Shown: one piece after another, positions 6,569 to 8,588 of the stretch
How the letters are laid out: each line of letters begins with the position of its first letter
Numbering within the stretch: the stretch's first letter is position 1
Assembly (NCBI GenBank): GCA_020249005.1
Contig: JADCGN010000113.1
Coordinates: 1-8,588 of the forward strand
Direction: 5' to 3'
DNA from: Alphaproteobacteria bacterium
GTDB lineage: Bacteria > Pseudomonadota > Alphaproteobacteria > UBA2136 > UBA6156
Length of the DNA: 8,588 nt
Notes under the pieces: generated by a model
Databases searched by the model: none
The model's input: the letters and a program-made list of their open reading frames with translations, nothing else
Told to the model about the DNA's origin: nothing
Made by a program: the position numbers and the translations under genes

Positions 6569-7254
6569 ACCATTGGGGTGAACTGCGGCGGCGCCTGCTG
6601 CTGACCTGTGCCGCGATGCTGGCGCTGATGGTGCTGTTGTTTATCTTTAAGGAAGCGGTGTTAAATTTCTTGCTGCAGCCGCTGCACGGCACGGCGGTGC
6701 AAACCACGGCGGTGGCGGAATTGTTTTTTACCTACCTGCGGGTGGCGGGCTGGGGCGGCTTTTTGTTGGCGCTGCCGTTGTTTTTTTGGCAAATCTGGGC
6801 CTTCTTGGCGCCGGGGCTGTATGCGCATGAGCGTCGGGTGCTCTGGCCCGCGCTGGCGGCGGTGCCGGTGCTGTTCTATGCCGGGGCGGCGTTTGCCTTC
6901 TATGCCTTGGTGCCGCTGGTGTTGGATTACCTGTTGGGCTTTGCCCAGCCCGGCGTGTTGGCGCAGCCGCGCTTGGCGGATTACCTGGGCTTTCTGTTCA
7001 CGTTGTTGGGCGTGGTGGGGGCGGCGTTCAACCTGCCGGTGGTGCTGGTGCTGAGCATGGCGTTGGGGTTCATCACGCCCGCACAGCTGGCGGCGGCGCG
7101 GCGTTGGGTGATTGTGGGGGTGTTTGTGGTGGCGGCGTTTGCCACCCCGCCCGACCCGCTCAGCCAAACGGTGTTGGCCGTGCCGTTGCTGCTGTTGTAC
7201 GAAGCGGCGATTTTAAGCGGAAAATTGCTTGAGAAACAGCGCAAAAAAGGCTAA
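6565..7254 (+). CDS. tatC: Sec-independent protein translocase subunit TatC
   Basis: Polytopic core of the Tat receptor, which recognises the twin-arginine signal peptide. It has 229 residues with six predicted TM segments. Matches to functional TatC residues: E6 in HWGELRRR (Escherichia coli E15), F80 in AFLAPGLY (F94), E89 in HERR (E103), and TPPDPLSQ with D197 (D211). The intramembrane Glu of the FEVP motif (E170 in E. coli) is N156 here (FNLP); other bacteria often have Gln. The N-terminus is clipped: only two residues (MN) precede the HWGELR motif, where about eight or more are usual. An in-frame ATG at 6469 would add 32 residues, but these are Arg-rich, not TatC-like, and would overlap tatB by 100 bases, so the ATGA-coupled start is chosen. 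The C-terminus ends KQRKKG shortly after TM6. Confidence 0.97.
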   Translation: MNHWGELRRRLLLTCAAMLALMVLLFIFKEAVLNFLLQPLHGTAVQTTAVAELFFTYLRVAGWGGFLLALPLFFWQIWAFLAPGLYAHERRVLWPALAAVPVLFYAGAAFAFYALVPLVLDYLLGFAQPGVLAQPRLADYLGFLFTLLGVVGAAFNLPVVLVLSMALGFITPAQLAAARRWVIVGVFVVAAFATPPDPLSQTVLAVPLLLLYEAAILSGKLLEKQRKKG

Positions 7255-7264
7255 TTTGCGGCCC

Positions 7265-8521
7265 ATGCTGGACCGTAAATTTATTCTCGAAAATCTCGAC
7301 CTGATCCAAACCAACATCGCCAACCGTGGCATGAGCGTGCGGCTGGATGAGTTTGTGCGTTTGGAAGGCGCGCGTAAAGCGCTGTTGCAGCAGGTGGAAG
7401 CGGTGCGGGCAGAGGCCAATGCGCTGGCCAAATCGGCGGCGCCGGTGGAAGAAAAACGTGCGCAAGGCCAACAGCTGAAAAGCCGGGAAGCCACGCTGAA
7501 CGAGCAGTTGAAGCAGGTGGAAGCGCAGGCGCACGAGATTTACCTCACCATCCCGAACCTGACCGACCCGGCCAGCCCGGCGGGCGGTGAGGAGTGCAGC
7601 CTGGATATCGCGCGCGGCAAGACGCCGATTCGGCAGTTCGATTTTCCCGTGCAAGACCACATCACGCTGATGGAAAAGCACCGCATGCTGAACCTGGCGG
7701 CCGGGGCCAAGGTGGCGGGCAGCGGCTTCTATTACTTTACGGGCGCGGGGGCGTTGCTGGAGCTGGCGCTGACCCGCTTTGCGCTCGACCACATCATGAA
7801 GGCGGGTTACACGCCGGTGATTACGCCCGACTTGGTGCGCGACAGCCTGATGGTGGGCGCGGGCTTTGTGCCGCGCGGCAATGAAAGCAATACCTACCAT
7901 TTGGAAGACCACGACTTGAACCTCATCGCCACCAGCGAGATTACGCTGGTGGGCATGCATGCCGATGAGGTGGTCGACCTGAGCCAACCGATTAAGTACG
8001 CGGGGCTGAGCCACTGCTTCCGCAGCGAGCGCGCGCACGGCAGCGCCACGCGCGGGATTTACCGCGTGCACCAGTTCACCAAAGCCGAGATGGTGGTGAT
8101 TTGTAAGCCGGAAGAGGCCGAGGCACACCACCTGGAGCTGCGCCGCCTGGAGCAGGAAATCTACGATGCGCTGGAAATTCCGTACCGCGTGCTGGAAATC
8201 GCGGCGGGCGACTTGGGCGCCGCGGCCTACCGGAAGTTTGACCTTGAAGCCTGGATGCCCGCGCGCAACGGCACGGGCGATTGGGGGGAAATCACCAGCA
8301 CCAGCAATTGCACCGAGTTCCAGGCGCGGCGCTTGAATATCCGCTACCGCGACGAGGCGGGCAAGCTGCAGTACGCCGCGACGCTGAACGGCACGGCGGT
8401 TTCCGTCTGCCGCCCGATTGTGGCGATTGTGGAAAACAACCAGCAGGCCGATGGTTCTATCATCATGCCCAAGGCGCTGCAGCCTTACTTACCCGAGCAG
8501 TACTGGGTGTTGAAAGCGTAA
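7265..8521 (+). CDS. serS: Seryl-tRNA synthetase
   Basis: Class II synthetase that charges tRNA-Ser and supplies Ser-tRNA-Sec where present. It has 418 residues, normal length. An N-terminal antiparallel coiled-coil tRNA arm (about 27-97) is followed by the catalytic core. Motif 1 lies around GYTPVITPDLV (181-191); the serine-site TSE follows with T223 and E225. Motif 2 is CFRSERAHGSATRG (251-264) with R253 and E255, then VHQFTKAEM. GEITSTSNCTEFQARR contains E342, and motif 3 is LNGTAVSVCR (374-383). The YRKFDLEAWMP block (322-332), and Thr where the canonical enzyme has Ser in LNGSGLAVGR, resemble plant organellar-type SerRS rather than typical alphaproteobacterial SerRS. The start follows the family form MLD; no ribosome site is near it. 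AAGG at 7247-7250 fits an in-frame TTG at 7256 (MRPMLDRK) better, so the true start may be three codons upstream. Confidence 0.97.
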   Translation: MLDRKFILENLDLIQTNIANRGMSVRLDEFVRLEGARKALLQQVEAVRAEANALAKSAAPVEEKRAQGQQLKSREATLNEQLKQVEAQAHEIYLTIPNLTDPASPAGGEECSLDIARGKTPIRQFDFPVQDHITLMEKHRMLNLAAGAKVAGSGFYYFTGAGALLELALTRFALDHIMKAGYTPVITPDLVRDSLMVGAGFVPRGNESNTYHLEDHDLNLIATSEITLVGMHADEVVDLSQPIKYAGLSHCFRSERAHGSATRGIYRVHQFTKAEMVVICKPEEAEAHHLELRRLEQEIYDALEIPYRVLEIAAGDLGAAAYRKFDLEAWMPARNGTGDWGEITSTSNCTEFQARRLNIRYRDEAGKLQYAATLNGTAVSVCRPIVAIVENNQQADGSIIMPKALQPYLPEQYWVLKA

Positions 8522-8543
8522 GAGGTTTCGGCACGCGGCCACA

Positions 8544-8565
8544 GGGGGTCGGGCAATCGCCCCCC
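8544..8565 (+). terminator. Weak GC hairpin after serS, doubtful terminator
   Basis: GGGGG (8544-8548) can pair with CCCCC (8561-8565), with one T-C mismatch, then CG/CG, around a 6-base loop. It starts 22 bases after the serS stop. No T-run follows (AAGGCC), so it lacks the key mark of an intrinsic terminator. The rest of 8522-8588 shows no gene, although a following gene could begin just past the window. Confidence 0.2.
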
Positions 8566-8588
8566 AAGGCCTGGCCAAGCCCGTGGGG

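Noticed and set aside
7160..8131. Antisense open frame (323 codons) over tatC end and serS
   Set aside because: Same reason: opposite strongly conserved serS motifs, with no recognisable domain or ribosome site.

Overview
The window is a GC-rich bacterial chromosome segment with nine genes, all on the + strand. They are packed almost without gaps: the largest gap is about 60 bases and two junctions overlap by 4 bases. No RNA gene, mobile element, CRISPR array or long non-coding stretch is visible. The gene order argS - SPOR-domain protein - nagZ - ... - tatA - tatB - tatC - serS is a well-known housekeeping cluster of Alphaproteobacteria. I therefore infer an alphaproteobacterium or close relative. 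Several proteins (TatA, TatB, SerRS) do not look like the standard version of that class, so I would not name an order or genus; a deep-branching or little-sampled lineage is plausible.

Layout: (a) 2-1567, the C-terminal part of valyl-tRNA synthetase (valS), cut by the window start; (b) 1570-3297, arginyl-tRNA synthetase (argS), 2 bases after valS; (c) 3359-4150, a membrane-anchored SPOR-domain protein; (d) 4184-5257, beta-N-acetylhexosaminidase NagZ; (e) 5254-6066, a two-TM DUF218 protein resembling ElyC, overlapping nagZ by GTGA; (f) 6086-6337 tatA, 6365-6568 tatB and 6565-7254 tatC, encoding the twin-arginine translocase; (g) 7265-8521, seryl-tRNA synthetase (serS). The last 67 bases hold no gene I can support, only a weak GC-rich hairpin.

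Together the genes form a translation / cell-envelope cluster. Three aminoacyl-tRNA synthetases flank three peptidoglycan-linked genes (SPOR glycan binding, NagZ muropeptide recycling, ElyC-like envelope factor) and a complete Tat export system. I see no convincing promoter or strong terminator inside the window, so long polycistronic transcription is likely.

Nothing here is an obviously new defence or mobile system. The points most worth a second look are: the ElyC-like gene sitting where scpA-scpB usually lie between nagZ and tatA; a 67-residue TatB whose conserved hinge Gly is Lys; a TatA with a strongly basic tail; a TatC with a clipped N-terminus; and a SerRS of the organelle-like 'YRKFD-EAWMP' subtype in place of the usual alphaproteobacterial form.
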